A stretch of DNA of 14,155 nucleotides, from positions 1-14,155 of the forward strand of contig DLEF01000052.1 in assembly GCA_002481545.1 (NCBI GenBank), given 5' to 3'. A program made the position numbers and the translations under genes. Origin of the DNA: Cyanobacteria bacterium UBA7753 (GTDB lineage Bacteria; Cyanobacteriota; Vampirovibrionia; Gastranaerophilales; Gastranaerophilaceae). The notes under the pieces are model-generated. The model saw only the letters and a program-made list of their open reading frames with translations, searched no databases and was not told where the DNA came from. Position 1 is the stretch's first letter. Each line of letters begins with the position of its first letter. Shown piece by piece: positions 7,514-14,155 of this stretch.

Positions 7514-9141
7514 ATGTCTGCCGACAATGGAGACTGGACATTATATACATATAACAATAGTCATAAACCCGTTCGCATACAATTAAATGTAGGCGACACA
7601 TGGGAGAGTGTGTCAAAATCCAATAATATAGACGGGTTTGATTCAATATTTAACAAGGTGGACACCAACCACGACGGCATAATCCAGCAAGGCGAAAAAG
7701 ATGCTTTGAGGAAGTTTTTCAGGCGTCGATAAACACCAAGAACGGGCATGAGCCAATGACCTCGGAGGAATATAAACAAAAGGGATTAACTGACGAGTCT
7801 AACACTTTGGATATAAACATCGGTGTGAAAAAATATATTGACTCATTGAGCGATAAAGACATCGAATAAATCTCAAAATCGGATGATACAACCGGCTCAT
7901 TATATATAATAAACCGACAAGAGGACATACAGAACGCCGACGGAACGACGAATGCCCCAAGACTGAGCAAAGTATATTCGCAATTTAAGCCGGTTAAAAA
8001 GCCTGTCAGCAATTGGTCTGAGGGACTGGACAGACATATTGACACAATCAGTATAACCGCAGATGACGGCAGAGAAAATTTTGATGTACTGGCGAAAGAA
8101 TATCATCAATTTGCATCCGTACTGGAGCAGGCGGGCAAAGACAACGGATTTGAGGTGAGAAAAATCTTCGGGACGCGAGATGCGGACTGGTTTTAAGATT
8201 ACGCCATACGCCGTGCGGACGGAAAGATTATGGGACCTTCTGCAAAAGCAGTTGAAAATTTGGAGAGACATTTCCCGCAAGGGGAAGAGGATAAGGACAT
8301 AGATGCCATTATCCAACACCGAGCGAATATATCCAAAGGAGTTCAGGGCAATGCAAGATTGCACGCAAGAGACGTTGCCCAACGAATGCCGCATGACGGG
8401 AGCATTGTCGAGGCAAAGAGTTACCTTGAGGGCGGAAATGTCTTGAACACTTGCAAGGCGGACGGAAGCCCCGGAGCTGTAGTCGGCGCGGAATCCATAG
8501 GTTACAGCCTGATTGCAATGGGGTTGGAAAACACTCCTCAAAATGTTGAAAAAGCTAAACAACAAATCGCACAAGATTTGGGGTTAAAACTTGAGGATGT
8601 TACGTTTTTGCCTCAGTATGATTTTCACATAGATATGCTGTATCACCCGTTACACAACGGGCAAATGGCAGTGCCAGATTATGAAGAAAGCATAAAGATT
8701 TTGAAAAACACACAGATTGCGGGCATGAGTGACGAGACAAAAACAGCACTCATAACAAAGCTTGAAGATATTAGCCAAAAGACGGCAGCGATACGCAAAC
8801 AGGCGGAAGAGGCTCTCAAAAAAGACGGATACGAGGTCGTAAAACTGCCAAGTTTTATAAATGGGGTACCCGATGATACATCCTGGTCAAATGACGTCCT
8901 GACTCCGAACGAAGAGGCACTCGCAGGGGTGAATATAAACTATACAAACGGTGTCGGCGGAACTGGCAAGAACGGCAAAACCTTCTTCATAACAAACGAT
9001 TCGGGATATCCCGAACTAAATCAAGCTGTTGAAAAATACTTTGAACAGGCTGGAGTAGACAAAGTATACTTTGCCCCTACAACCGAATACCTGAAACAAA
9101 ACGGCGGTGTCGATTGCCGTACACAGGAACAACCCGAATAG
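7514..9141 (+). pseudogene. Broken EF-hand / protein-arginine-deiminase-like gene
   Basis: One gene split by three lesions; adding one base restores a 542-residue product. AGGTG precedes the ATG at 7514. The N-terminus has a GDTWESVSKSNNI stretch (LysM-like, weak) and a canonical EF-hand loop, DTNHDGIIQQGE (residues 50-61). The frame is lost at a run of five Ts (7715-7719), where a sixth T would continue as KFFQASINTKNG. In the new frame TAA stops lie at 7867-7869 and 8194-8196. Downstream comes a guanidino-modifying (arginine deiminase) fold: DWF, stop, DY, where the family has W-x-Q-D, so CAA to TAA is likely; EGGN at 8428-8439; the catalytic-type His-x-Asp as FHIDM at 8623-8637; and the C-terminal cysteine in GGVDCRT (Cys codon 9115-9117). 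From 8230 a 303-residue fragment remains open but lacks the upstream aspartate region. In known enzymes the activity is conversion of peptidyl-arginine to citrulline. Sequencing error could mimic the frameshift. Confidence 0.7.
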
Positions 9142-9151
9142 GGGTAATAAA

Positions 9152-9183
9152 GATACTAAGGCAGTAGGGCACTAAGGCACTAA
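9152..9183 (-). repeat. Octamer tandem array, inverted copy
   Basis: Read on the minus strand the units are TTAGTGCC, TTAGTGCC, CTACTGCC, TTAGTATC, matching the + strand array at 6003-6034 at 29 of 32 positions. It lies 10 bases after the end of the broken deiminase gene. Confidence 0.75.
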
Positions 9184-9446
9184 GAAAGTGAAAAGTGTAT
9201 AACTTATTAATTAAAAATTATACTTCCTCCCCGACTTGGGAGGACAGTGATTGTTGTATCGTCATCCTGAGCAAAAATTCTGAGGGCAGTTCTTTTATTT
9301 TTAAATATTAGCGAAGGATCTCTGTTACAAGCACAGGTGGGGAGTAACAATAATTCATTATTAGAAATGAATAAAGGTCCTAAAAAATTACCAAGTTAAA
9401 ACATTGTCGGAAATCAATATTTTGTGTGTTGAGAATTTTAATAAAT
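9184..9446. repeat. Intergenic stretch with relic dispersed repeats
   Basis: There is no gene. It contains GTCATCCTGAGC at 9261-9272 and GCGAAGGATCTC at 9311-9322, which are the two halves of a TCATCCTGAGCGAAGGATCT-type repeat widespread in bacterial genomes, here pulled apart by an AT-rich insert. CAAGCACAGGTGGGGA at 9328-9343 repeats the sequence at 6051-6066 in the same orientation. From 9360 on it is plain AT-rich spacer. Confidence 0.5.
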
Positions 9447-9475
9447 TTAACCATTGGCAAAAATAATGTTATAAT
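9447..9475 (+). promoter_or_regulatory. Possible distal + strand promoter of the cas operon
   Basis: TTAACC (9447-9452), a 17-base spacer and a perfect TATAAT (9470-9475) with TG one base upstream (extended -10). A start near 9482 would give cas9 a leader of about 210 bases that runs antisense through the whole tracrRNA and over a nested hairpin at 9513-9541 (TATGCGT with ACGCATA). No better + strand promoter lies closer, apart from isolated TATAAT boxes at 9636-9641 and 9665-9670. Confidence 0.4.
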
Positions 9476-9557
9476 AAAAATTATTACAAATTTAATGAAA
9501 ATTTCTTGTTTTTATGCGTCCGTTTCTGACGTATACGCATATTAAAATGGGATATAT

Positions 9558-9643
9558 AAAAAGATAACCTGCACCGAAATGCAGGTATACTTTTCGAATT
9601 AACTTACTATAGTAACGTTTCGAAAGATTTTATTGTATAATAC
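9558..9643 (-). ncRNA. tracrRNA of the type II-C system
   Basis: Read on the minus strand from about 9643, the RNA begins GUAUUAUACAAUAAAAUC, an anti-repeat complementary at 22 of 23 bases to the CRISPR repeat at 14133-14155. It then reads CUAUAGUAAGUUAA, strikingly like the end of the S. pyogenes tracrRNA anti-repeat (AUAGCAAGUUAA). The 3' end is a hairpin, ACCUGCA-UUUCGG-UGCAGGU (9567-9586), followed by a U-rich run to 9558. A consensus promoter sits at the right distance upstream. The RNA pairs with precursor crRNA and is bound by Cas9. The hairpin loop UUUCG can also pair with CGAAA at 9592-9596, making a possible pseudoknot. The exact 5' end is estimated from the promoter and could shift by a few bases. 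Confidence 0.85.
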
Positions 9644-9647
9644 AATT

Positions 9648-9676
9648 ATTATACAAATACAAAATATAATTGTCAA
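9648..9676 (-). promoter_or_regulatory. Consensus promoter of the tracrRNA
   Basis: On the minus strand: TTGACA (9676-9671), a 17-base spacer and TATAAT (9653-9648), a full match to the sigma-70 consensus. The predicted start, at about 9640-9643, coincides with the edge of the anti-repeat. The promoter lies within the 50 bases in front of the cas9 ATG, so tracrRNA and cas9 transcription must share or compete for this stretch. A perfect 10-bp inverted repeat (9633-9642 with 9647-9656) overlaps the -10. Confidence 0.85.
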
Positions 9677-9692
9677 TAGGAGCAAGGAAGAA

Positions 9693-12600
9693 ATGAAACA
9701 AAAAATTTTAGGACTTGATATAGGAATTGCATCAGTTGGTCACGCTATTATAAATTATGATGATAAGAATTTTGACGGAGAAATAATAGAAGCCGGAGCA
9801 AGAGTTTTTGACGCTTGTGAGGTAGCAAAAACTAAAGAACCTTTAAATGCACAAAGAAGAAATTTTCGACTTGCAAGAAGAAGATTGGCGAGACGCTCTT
9901 CCAGATTAAGACAATTAAAACAATTATTTATTTCAAATAATCTTCTCAACGAAGCTCAAATAAACAATATGTTTCAAGGTTCAAAGAACAGAATTGATGT
10001 TTGGGAATTGAGAAAAGAAGCTCTGAACAGAAAATTAACCGTTGAAGAATTATACAGAGTTATACACCAAATTGCAAAAAGAAGGGGTTTTAAATCTATA
10101 AGGAAAAGCGAAGAAGCAAAACGAGAAGGAGCGTTGTTAAAAAGCCTGTCTAAGAATGTAGAAGCATTTAAAGATAGTAATTTTCAGACTATCGGAGAAA
10201 TGTTTGCAACTATTTTTGTTGACAAAGCAAAAAGAAATAAACGAGATATGTATACTAATTCTATTCCTAGGTATTTACTCGTTGATGAATTAAATATTAT
10301 TTTTGATAAACAAAGAGATTTTGGGTTGGATATAGCAACCGAAGAATTCCAAAAACAAATTTTTGAAAAAATTTTTGCTCAAAACTCTATTCAGTCAATG
10401 GAAAAAATGGTTGGGTATTGCCAATTTGAAAAAGATGAAAAAAGAGCTCCAAAAGCTGCATATACTTCGGAAATTTTTGTTGCTGTGCAAAAAATATTAA
10501 ATACCCATGTTATTGATGAAGTAGGACAAGAATATGAATTTGATGAAGAACATATTAAACGAATTTTAGAGCTTGCCCATGAACAATCTAAAGTTACATA
10601 CAAACAAGTCAAAAAAGAATTTTCATTATCAGATGAAACAAGATTTAAAGGATTAAATTATAACAAAAAGATTATAGATAAAAAGACAAAAGAAGAAAAG
10701 ATTGTTAATCCTGAAGAATCTGCATTTGTAGAACTTAAAAAATATCAAGAGTTTAAAAAAGCAATAATAAAAAATACAAGTAAAGAATATTTTGAAAATA
10801 TAAAAGACGTACAAACATTATTCGATAATATTGCAGAAGTTTTAACATACGAAAAGAGCGATGATACAATCGTTCAATCTATGAAAGAAAAAGAAATTCC
10901 CGACGAAATAATAAATGCCGTAAAAGACTTATCAGCGGTAAAAGTTATGCATTTATCAATAAAAGCTATGAAAAAAATTATACCTTTTATGATACAAGGA
11001 AACAGATACAATGTTGCGTGCGAACTTGCGGGATATGATTTTAAAAATGAAAAAGAATCAAAAGGAGAGGATTTTTTGCCTGTACTAAAACAAGAAGAAT
11101 TAACTACAAATCCTGTTGTAAACAGATCAATTTCACAGACAAGAAAAGTCGTAAATGCCTTGATTAGAAAGTATGGAAAGTTTGATAAAATCATAATTGA
11201 AACAGCAAGAGATTTGGGTAAATCCGCAGAAGAAAGAAATAAAATAAAAGCGGGACAAAATGAATTTAAAGAACAAAAAGATAAAGCACGAGAAAGATGT
11301 ATAGAACACGGAATAAATCCTGATTCTAAAAATAATCTTTTAAAATACAGATTATGGGAACAACAAGGGGGAAAGTGCGTTTACTCTTGGAAAGAAGATA
11401 ACGGAGTAATAAAACCTGTTGAAATAGACATAGAACGTTTAGCAGAACCAAATTATGCTGATATTGACCATATTTTACCGTATTCAAGAAGTTTTGATGA
11501 CAGTTTAAATAATAAAGTACTTTGTCTGTCAGACGAAAACAGACAAAAGGGAAACAAAACTCCTTATGAATATTTAGGAAATAAGGTGGATTGGTATAAA
11601 TATTCTCAATATATCAGAAGTTTAAATCTAAATTCCGCAAAAACAAACCGAATTTTAAGGCAAGAATATCACGGAAATACGGATACTTTTATCAGCAGGA
11701 ATTTAAACGACACAAGATATATGACAGTATTCATTAAGGACTACATAAAATCAAACCTTGATTGTAAGGTTGAAACGAGGAACGGTTCTTTAACGGCATT
11801 TTTAAGAAACCAATGGGGTATAATTAAAAATAGAGATACAGATAAGCACCACGCAATTGATGCAGTAGTGTTAGCATGTTCAACTCAAGGAATGGTGAAA
11901 TATCTTTCAACCGTTTCTGCAAAAAGGGAAAAAATGGAACGAGAAGGAAATGCAAAACCTCGCTTTTCTAAGCCATGGGCAACATTTGATGAAGATTTAA
12001 CGAAAATAAAAGATAACATATTTGTGTCAAGAGCTTTGGTTACTAAAATTCCGGGCAGTATTCATAAAGCTACATTGAAAAGTCCAAAACATTTGGCGGA
12101 AGGATTTACGACTTTAAAAACGGATATTCAGAGTTTGTCTTTATCAAAACTTGAAACTATGTATGACAAGGAACGAAATATTGCAGTTTATAATGTTTTA
12201 AAAGAACGATTGGAACAGTTTGGAGGCGACGGAAAGAAAGCATTTGCAGAACCTGTTTATATGCCTCTATCTAAAGAAAAGGAAAAAGCAGGACAGAAAC
12301 CTCATGAAATAAAAAGCATAAAACTTGTGGACAACTCTGTTTCGGGAGTATTATTACCTCAAGGCTTTGCCGATAATGATTCAATGGCAAGAGTAGATGT
12401 ATTCTCAAAGAAAAACAGTAAAGGGAAAGATGAATTTTATCTTGTTCCTATTTATGTTGCCGATTTCGCAAAAGGTATATTGCCGAACAAGGTAATAAAA
12501 GCAAATCAACCGGAATCTGAGTGGATAATAATAGATGATACTTTTAAATTTAAGTTTTCTTTATTCAGCAATACACTTATTTCCATTAATAAAACAGGGA

Positions 12601-12836
12601 AAAAAGAAGATGAAATTTTTGGGTACTATATTAAAACTCACAGATGCACAGGTAGCATATATTATGAAATGGTTGACGGAAAGATAAATGAGAATGGTGA
12701 ACATGTACAAAAAACAATTGGTGTGAAAACATTAAAAACTTTTAAAAAGTATCAGGTCGATGTACTTGGAAATTACCACGAAATAAAAAAAGAAAAAAGA
12801 CAACCGATACATTTTAGAGGTGACAAAAATAAATGA
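9693..12836 (+). CDS. cas9: Cas9, type II-C RNA-guided DNA endonuclease
   Basis: A 1047-residue Cas9, small as is usual for subtype II-C. It cuts both strands of a DNA target chosen by crRNA:tracrRNA. Order: RuvC-I ILGLDIGIASVG (Asp9), arginine-rich bridge helix (about 54-77), recognition lobe, RuvC-II IIIETARD (Glu503), HNH with IDHILPYS (His593) and SDENRQKGN (Asn616, 23 residues on, the same spacing as His840 and Asn863 of S. pyogenes Cas9), RuvC-III HHAIDA (His720, Asp723), then the C-terminal PAM-interacting region from about 760. All nuclease residues are present, so it should be active. The frame stays open back to 9633, but the ATG at 9693 is chosen because AGGAGCAAGGAAG precedes it and the RuvC motif then starts at residue 5 as in relatives. 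It overlaps cas1 by 4 bases (ATGA). Its bases look more A+T-rich than the housekeeping genes to the left, consistent with transfer. Confidence 0.97.
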   Translation: MKQKILGLDIGIASVGHAIINYDDKNFDGEIIEAGARVFDACEVAKTKEPLNAQRRNFRLARRRLARRSSRLRQLKQLFISNNLLNEAQINNMFQGSKNRIDVWELRKEALNRKLTVEELYRVIHQIAKRRGFKSIRKSEEAKREGALLKSLSKNVEAFKDSNFQTIGEMFATIFVDKAKRNKRDMYTNSIPRYLLVDELNIIFDKQRDFGLDIATEEFQKQIFEKIFAQNSIQSMEKMVGYCQFEKDEKRAPKAAYTSEIFVAVQKILNTHVIDEVGQEYEFDEEHIKRILELAHEQSKVTYKQVKKEFSLSDETRFKGLNYNKKIIDKKTKEEKIVNPEESAFVELKKYQEFKKAIIKNTSKEYFENIKDVQTLFDNIAEVLTYEKSDDTIVQSMKEKEIPDEIINAVKDLSAVKVMHLSIKAMKKIIPFMIQGNRYNVACELAGYDFKNEKESKGEDFLPVLKQEELTTNPVVNRSISQTRKVVNALIRKYGKFDKIIIETARDLGKSAEERNKIKAGQNEFKEQKDKARERCIEHGINPDSKNNLLKYRLWEQQGGKCVYSWKEDNGVIKPVEIDIERLAEPNYADIDHILPYSRSFDDSLNNKVLCLSDENRQKGNKTPYEYLGNKVDWYKYSQYIRSLNLNSAKTNRILRQEYHGNTDTFISRNLNDTRYMTVFIKDYIKSNLDCKVETRNGSLTAFLRNQWGIIKNRDTDKHHAIDAVVLACSTQGMVKYLSTVSAKREKMEREGNAKPRFSKPWATFDEDLTKIKDNIFVSRALVTKIPGSIHKATLKSPKHLAEGFTTLKTDIQSLSLSKLETMYDKERNIAVYNVLKERLEQFGGDGKKAFAEPVYMPLSKEKEKAGQKPHEIKSIKLVDNSVSGVLLPQGFADNDSMARVDVFSKKNSKGKDEFYLVPIYVADFAKGILPNKVIKANQPESEWIIIDDTFKFKFSLFSNTLISINKTGKKEDEIFGYYIKTHRCTGSIYYEMVDGKINENGEHVQKTIGVKTLKTFKKYQVDVLGNYHEIKKEKRQPIHFRGDKNK

Positions 12837-13732
12837 GTTGGAAAACCGTAATGTTTTCAAATCCTTGCAAACTTTCAGTAAAAAATTTTCAACTGGTTTG
12901 CGAGTTAAAAGAGGAAAAAATAACTATTCCTATAGAAGATATAGGAACAATTATACTTGAGAATCCTCAAATAAGCGTAACAAATTATTTTTTGAGTTTA
13001 TGTTCGGAATATAATGTTACAATTTTTACCTGCGATAAAAAGCATAAACCAATTGGAGTATTAACCCCGTTTTTCCAGCACAGCAGAAATACGAAAATTG
13101 CCATAACCCAAACAAAAATGAAAGAACCTTTGAAAAAACAAATTTGGCAAAAAATTATTAAACAGAAAATCAAAAATCAATCAACGGTTTTAAAAACTTT
13201 ATATAACATTGATGAACTTGATTTTTATTTAAAAAAAGTTTTGTCAGGTGATACCAAAAATGTCGAGGCTACCGTTTCCCGAAAATATTGGCAATATTTG
13301 TTTGATAATTTTAAAAGACATTCTGAATCAAAACACAATTCCGCACTAGATTACGGATATGCAATAATAAGGGGATGTTTATCAAAATATGTTTCTGCAA
13401 GCGGTCTAATTCCGTGTTTAGGAATTCATCATTGTAATGAATTAAATGCCTTTAATTTAACGGAAGATTTGATAGAACCGTTTCGCCCGTTTGTTGATTT
13501 AATGGTCAGCGGAATGGAAATAGAATCTGATGGGGAATTAAACAAAGATGATAAAATGTATTTGATTTCAGTATTAAACCAACAATGTCAATATAAAACA
13601 GAGCAAATAACTATTCAAACTGCTTGTGAAAGAGTATGCCAAACTTTTGTAAAAGCAATGCTCGAAAAAAATATTGACAAACTGGAATTACCCGAATTTA
13701 TCAAGGGTAAATTAAGTATTCCTATGGAGTAA
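12833..13732 (+). CDS. cas1: Cas1, CRISPR spacer integrase
   Basis: A 299-residue type II Cas1, the metal-dependent integrase that with Cas2 inserts new spacers into the array. The N-terminal beta domain (IEDIGTIILENPQISVT) is followed by the helical domain. Likely catalytic residues are Glu145 in NVEATVSRKYW, His200 in LGIHHCNELNAFNL and Glu215 in DLIEPFRPFVD, whose spacing (55 and 15) nearly equals that of S. pyogenes Cas1. The start codon overlaps the cas9 stop as ATGA, with AGAGGTGA as ribosome binding site inside the end of cas9, so the two are translationally coupled. cas2 follows after 11 bases. Length and motifs appear complete. Confidence 0.96.
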   Translation: MSWKTVMFSNPCKLSVKNFQLVCELKEEKITIPIEDIGTIILENPQISVTNYFLSLCSEYNVTIFTCDKKHKPIGVLTPFFQHSRNTKIAITQTKMKEPLKKQIWQKIIKQKIKNQSTVLKTLYNIDELDFYLKKVLSGDTKNVEATVSRKYWQYLFDNFKRHSESKHNSALDYGYAIIRGCLSKYVSASGLIPCLGIHHCNELNAFNLTEDLIEPFRPFVDLMVSGMEIESDGELNKDDKMYLISVLNQQCQYKTEQITIQTACERVCQTFVKAMLEKNIDKLELPEFIKGKLSIPME

Positions 13733-13743
13733 CTATAAAAACA

Positions 13744-14076
13744 ATGAGCGTAAAAGAAAACGATATATTTATGAGATTATTTGTATTTTTTGACTTGCCT
13801 GTCACGAAGAAAGAAGACAGACGCAATGCGACAAAATTCCGAAAAGAATTATTGAACGAAGGTTTTACGATGTTGCAATTCTCTGTCTATTGCAGAGTTT
13901 GTCGAGGTCCTGACATCGTAGACAGAGAAATAAGACGAATAGAAACAGTACTCCCGCCTAAAGGAAATATAAGACTCCTAACTGTAACAGAAAAACAGTA
14001 TGGTAATATGATGTTTTTAGTTGGCATGCCTGAAAAAGAAGAAATTATCGGAGCAGAACAGCTATGTTTATTTTAA
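13744..14076 (+). CDS. cas2: Cas2, CRISPR adaptation protein
   Basis: A 110-residue Cas2 with the ferredoxin-like fold signature MRLFVFFDLPV, including the conserved aspartate (Asp17), and the typical FRKELLNEGFTMLQFSVYCRV segment. Cas2 forms the dimer that bridges two Cas1 dimers during spacer capture. GGAGT near the end of cas1 serves as ribosome binding site for the ATG at 13744; the internal ATG at 13771, at MRLFVFF, has no such site. It is the last gene of the operon. No csn2 or cas4 is present before the array, which supports subtype II-C. Confidence 0.95.
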   Translation: MSVKENDIFMRLFVFFDLPVTKKEDRRNATKFRKELLNEGFTMLQFSVYCRVCRGPDIVDREIRRIETVLPPKGNIRLLTVTEKQYGNMMFLVGMPEKEEIIGAEQLCLF

Positions 14077-14087
14077 ATTTTTTCGAT

Positions 14088-14136
14088 AAAAATTATACCA
14101 AAGCCCTTGCCTTGTCTAAGGTTTGAGCTTTGGTAT
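14088..14136 (-). terminator. Terminator at the end of the CRISPR array
   Basis: Read on the minus strand: ATACCAAAGC (14136-14127), a loop containing a small CCTT/AAGG hairpin (14110-14121), GCTTTGGTAT (14104-14095), then AATTTTT (to 14088). The 10-bp stem is perfect. The first arm takes up the last four bases of the repeat at 14133-14155, so array transcripts would end directly after the last repeat and not run into cas2. In the + direction no T run follows, so it is a poor terminator for the cas operon. Confidence 0.75.
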
Positions 14137-14155
14137 TATACAATATAATCTTTCG
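14133..14155 (-). CRISPR. Terminal CRISPR repeat, cut by the window edge
   Basis: Read on the minus strand, this starts CGAAAG and ends GTATAATAC, and matches the anti-repeat DNA at 9621-9643 at 22 of 23 positions (one A/T change). The match stops sharply at 14133, as a repeat end should. Only about two thirds of a usual 36-base repeat is inside the window; the array itself would lie to the right. The TATAAT at its 3' end could act as a -10 box in each repeat, as known for II-C arrays of Neisseria and Campylobacter. No second copy is visible, so the array is inferred. Confidence 0.7.

Noticed and set aside
7867..8196. Recoding of TAA as an amino acid in the deiminase gene
   Set aside because: Other clearly intact genes here end with TAA (calpain-like gene, kdsC, cas1, cas2), and the same gene also carries a frameshift, so decay or sequence error is simpler.
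7900..8574. Minus-strand frame of 224 codons
   Set aside because: It lies antisense to the deiminase-like fragment, has no recognisable motif or ribosome binding site, and its composition is that of a shadow frame.
9513..9541. Nested hairpin as a second terminator or small RNA
   Set aside because: The TATGCGT/ACGCATA stem is clear but no T run follows on either strand and no promoter is matched to it, so it is only noted as structure in the cas9 leader.
9633..9692. Longer cas9 reading frame starting 20 codons upstream
   Set aside because: It would begin inside the anti-repeat palindrome and the tracrRNA promoter, has no ribosome binding site, and the ATG at 9693 has a good one and aligns with the Cas9 N-terminus.
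14080..14155. tracrRNA at the right edge instead of a repeat (minus strand, ending at the 14088 terminator)
   Set aside because: It also has an anti-repeat-like start and a terminator, but the copy before cas9 has a consensus promoter at the right spot and the tail resembling known tracrRNA (AUAGUAAGUUAA). The right-edge promoter, if any, is outside the window, so this alternative is less likely but not excluded.

Overview
The window looks like a chromosomal piece of an uncultured, AT-rich, Gram-negative-type gut bacterium. A Kdo-8-phosphate phosphatase (kdsC) points to an LPS-bearing outer membrane. The large secreted-type protein at the left edge (coiled-coil ends, RTX-like repeats, calpain-like protease core), the EF-hand/arginine-deiminase relic and the dense short palindromic repeats suggest the Gastranaerophilales/Melainabacteria group. 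That assignment is inference from style, not from a marker-gene comparison.

Layout, left to right. 355-2505 encodes a calpain-like cysteine protease with RTX-like repeats. 2551-4356 is lepA (EF4) and 4418-5635 is an ABC-type family 1 solute-binding protein; both start almost on top of a recognisable promoter, as if leaderless. 5636-6299 holds no gene but is full of hairpin repeats: a MITE-like element with TGTCATTRCGAG ends, two hairpins with a shared tail, an octamer array and an orphan terminator. kdsC lies on the minus strand at 6300-6836. 6837-7513 is intergenic with two strong + strand terminators and a hairpin-rich patch. 7514-9141 is a broken gene for an EF-hand plus protein-arginine-deiminase-like protein, carrying one frameshift in a T run and two in-frame TAA codons. 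9142-9557 is again repeat-rich spacer.

The right third (about 9558-14155) is a type II-C CRISPR-Cas locus: a divergent tracrRNA, then cas9 (1047 aa), cas1 and cas2 in a tight + strand operon, then the end of a CRISPR array that runs off the window. The tracrRNA call rests on four agreeing signals: a consensus promoter (TTGACA, 17-bp spacer, TATAAT) on the minus strand in front of cas9; a transcript that would begin at an anti-repeat; 22 of 23 bases complementary to the repeat at the right edge; and a hairpin plus T-run terminator. The last repeat at 14133-14155 runs on the minus strand and is followed at once by its own terminator, so the array is probably read toward cas2, convergent with the cas operon.

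Together, Cas1-Cas2 would add spacers. Repeat-derived crRNA and the tracrRNA would pair and load Cas9, whose RuvC and HNH residues are all present. No csn2 or cas4 lies between cas9 and the right edge, which fits II-C. The left part is ordinary housekeeping plus accessory genes; the middle 3 kb looks like a decaying, repeat-invaded accessory segment bracketed by inverted copies of an octamer array.
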